NCBI GenBank assembly: GCA_003140785.1
Contig: PLKY01000004.1
Location: 1-15,166 of the forward strand
Source of the DNA: Acidobacteriaceae bacterium
GTDB lineage: Bacteria > Acidobacteriota > Terriglobia > Terriglobales > Acidobacteriaceae
DNA length: 15,166 nucleotides
Direction: 5' to 3'
The notes below the pieces were generated by a model. The model was not told the origin of the DNA. It saw nothing but the letters and a program-made list of their open reading frames with translations, and did no database searches. The number at the start of each line of letters is the position of its first letter. Position 1 is the stretch's first letter. Of this stretch, positions 15,135 through 15,166 are shown piece by piece. The position numbers were made by a program, and so were the translations under genes.

Positions 15135-15166
15135 CTGAGCGCAATCCCAAGCAAGTGGCTTTCAAA

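Noticed and set aside
1..15166. Open frames on the minus strand, several over 100 codons
   Set aside because: All lie opposite well-supported + strand genes, lack family motifs and read as antisense shadows.

Overview
The window is a dense surface-polysaccharide (exopolysaccharide, capsule or O-antigen type) biosynthesis locus. All recognisable genes lie on the + strand and most are coupled by short overlaps (ATGA, TTGA). Base composition is moderate, slightly GC-rich by eye. There is no rRNA, tRNA, CRISPR array, transposase or phage gene. The gene style (LegC-type aminotransferase, aminopeptidase-like COG4310-type protein, arrays of related GT2/GT4 glycosyltransferases, lhgO) suits a soil Gram-negative such as an acidobacterium, but that placement is a guess; no marker gene fixes the taxon.

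Layout. 1-291: 3' end of a gene that probably encodes a large multi-pass membrane protein. 305-2540: a NodB-type polysaccharide deacetylase overlapping a predicted aminopeptidase-like protein with a C-terminal winged helix. 2626-4814: an extended-SDR NDP-sugar epimerase/dehydratase joined through a TTGA overlap to a LegC-family PLP sugar aminotransferase; together they look like a short route to an amino sugar. 4820-6328: a poorly characterised GT-B-like protein. 6325-7509: a GT4 glycosyltransferase. 7509-7765: the frameshifted 3' relic of a SAM-dependent methyltransferase.

7822-13871 is a glycosyltransferase array built from two families: GT2 (7822, 11905, 12891) and a divergent GT4-like family (8793, 10506). 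The order is GT2, GT4', GT4', GT2, GT2. A faint GT2-like relic sits between the two GT4' genes, so the array looks like repeated duplication of a GT2-GT4' pair followed by decay. Two of the GT2 genes share a perfectly identical 98-bp tract at the same codons although flanking sequence has diverged, which suggests recent gene conversion. 13941-15134 encodes an L-2-hydroxyglutarate oxidase-type flavoprotein (lhgO).

How it works together (inference): the SDR and aminotransferase prepare a modified nucleotide sugar; the GT4, GT2 and GT4-like enzymes build an oligosaccharide on the cytoplasmic side of the membrane; the deacetylase trims N- or O-acetyl groups. The roles of the aminopeptidase-like protein and of LhgO are not explained by this pathway. 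No flippase, polymerase, priming transferase or export gene is inside the window, so the locus must continue outside it. The strongest unusual signals are the conversion tract, the two gene relics and the expanded paralogous GT array; I did not find a defence or mobile system.
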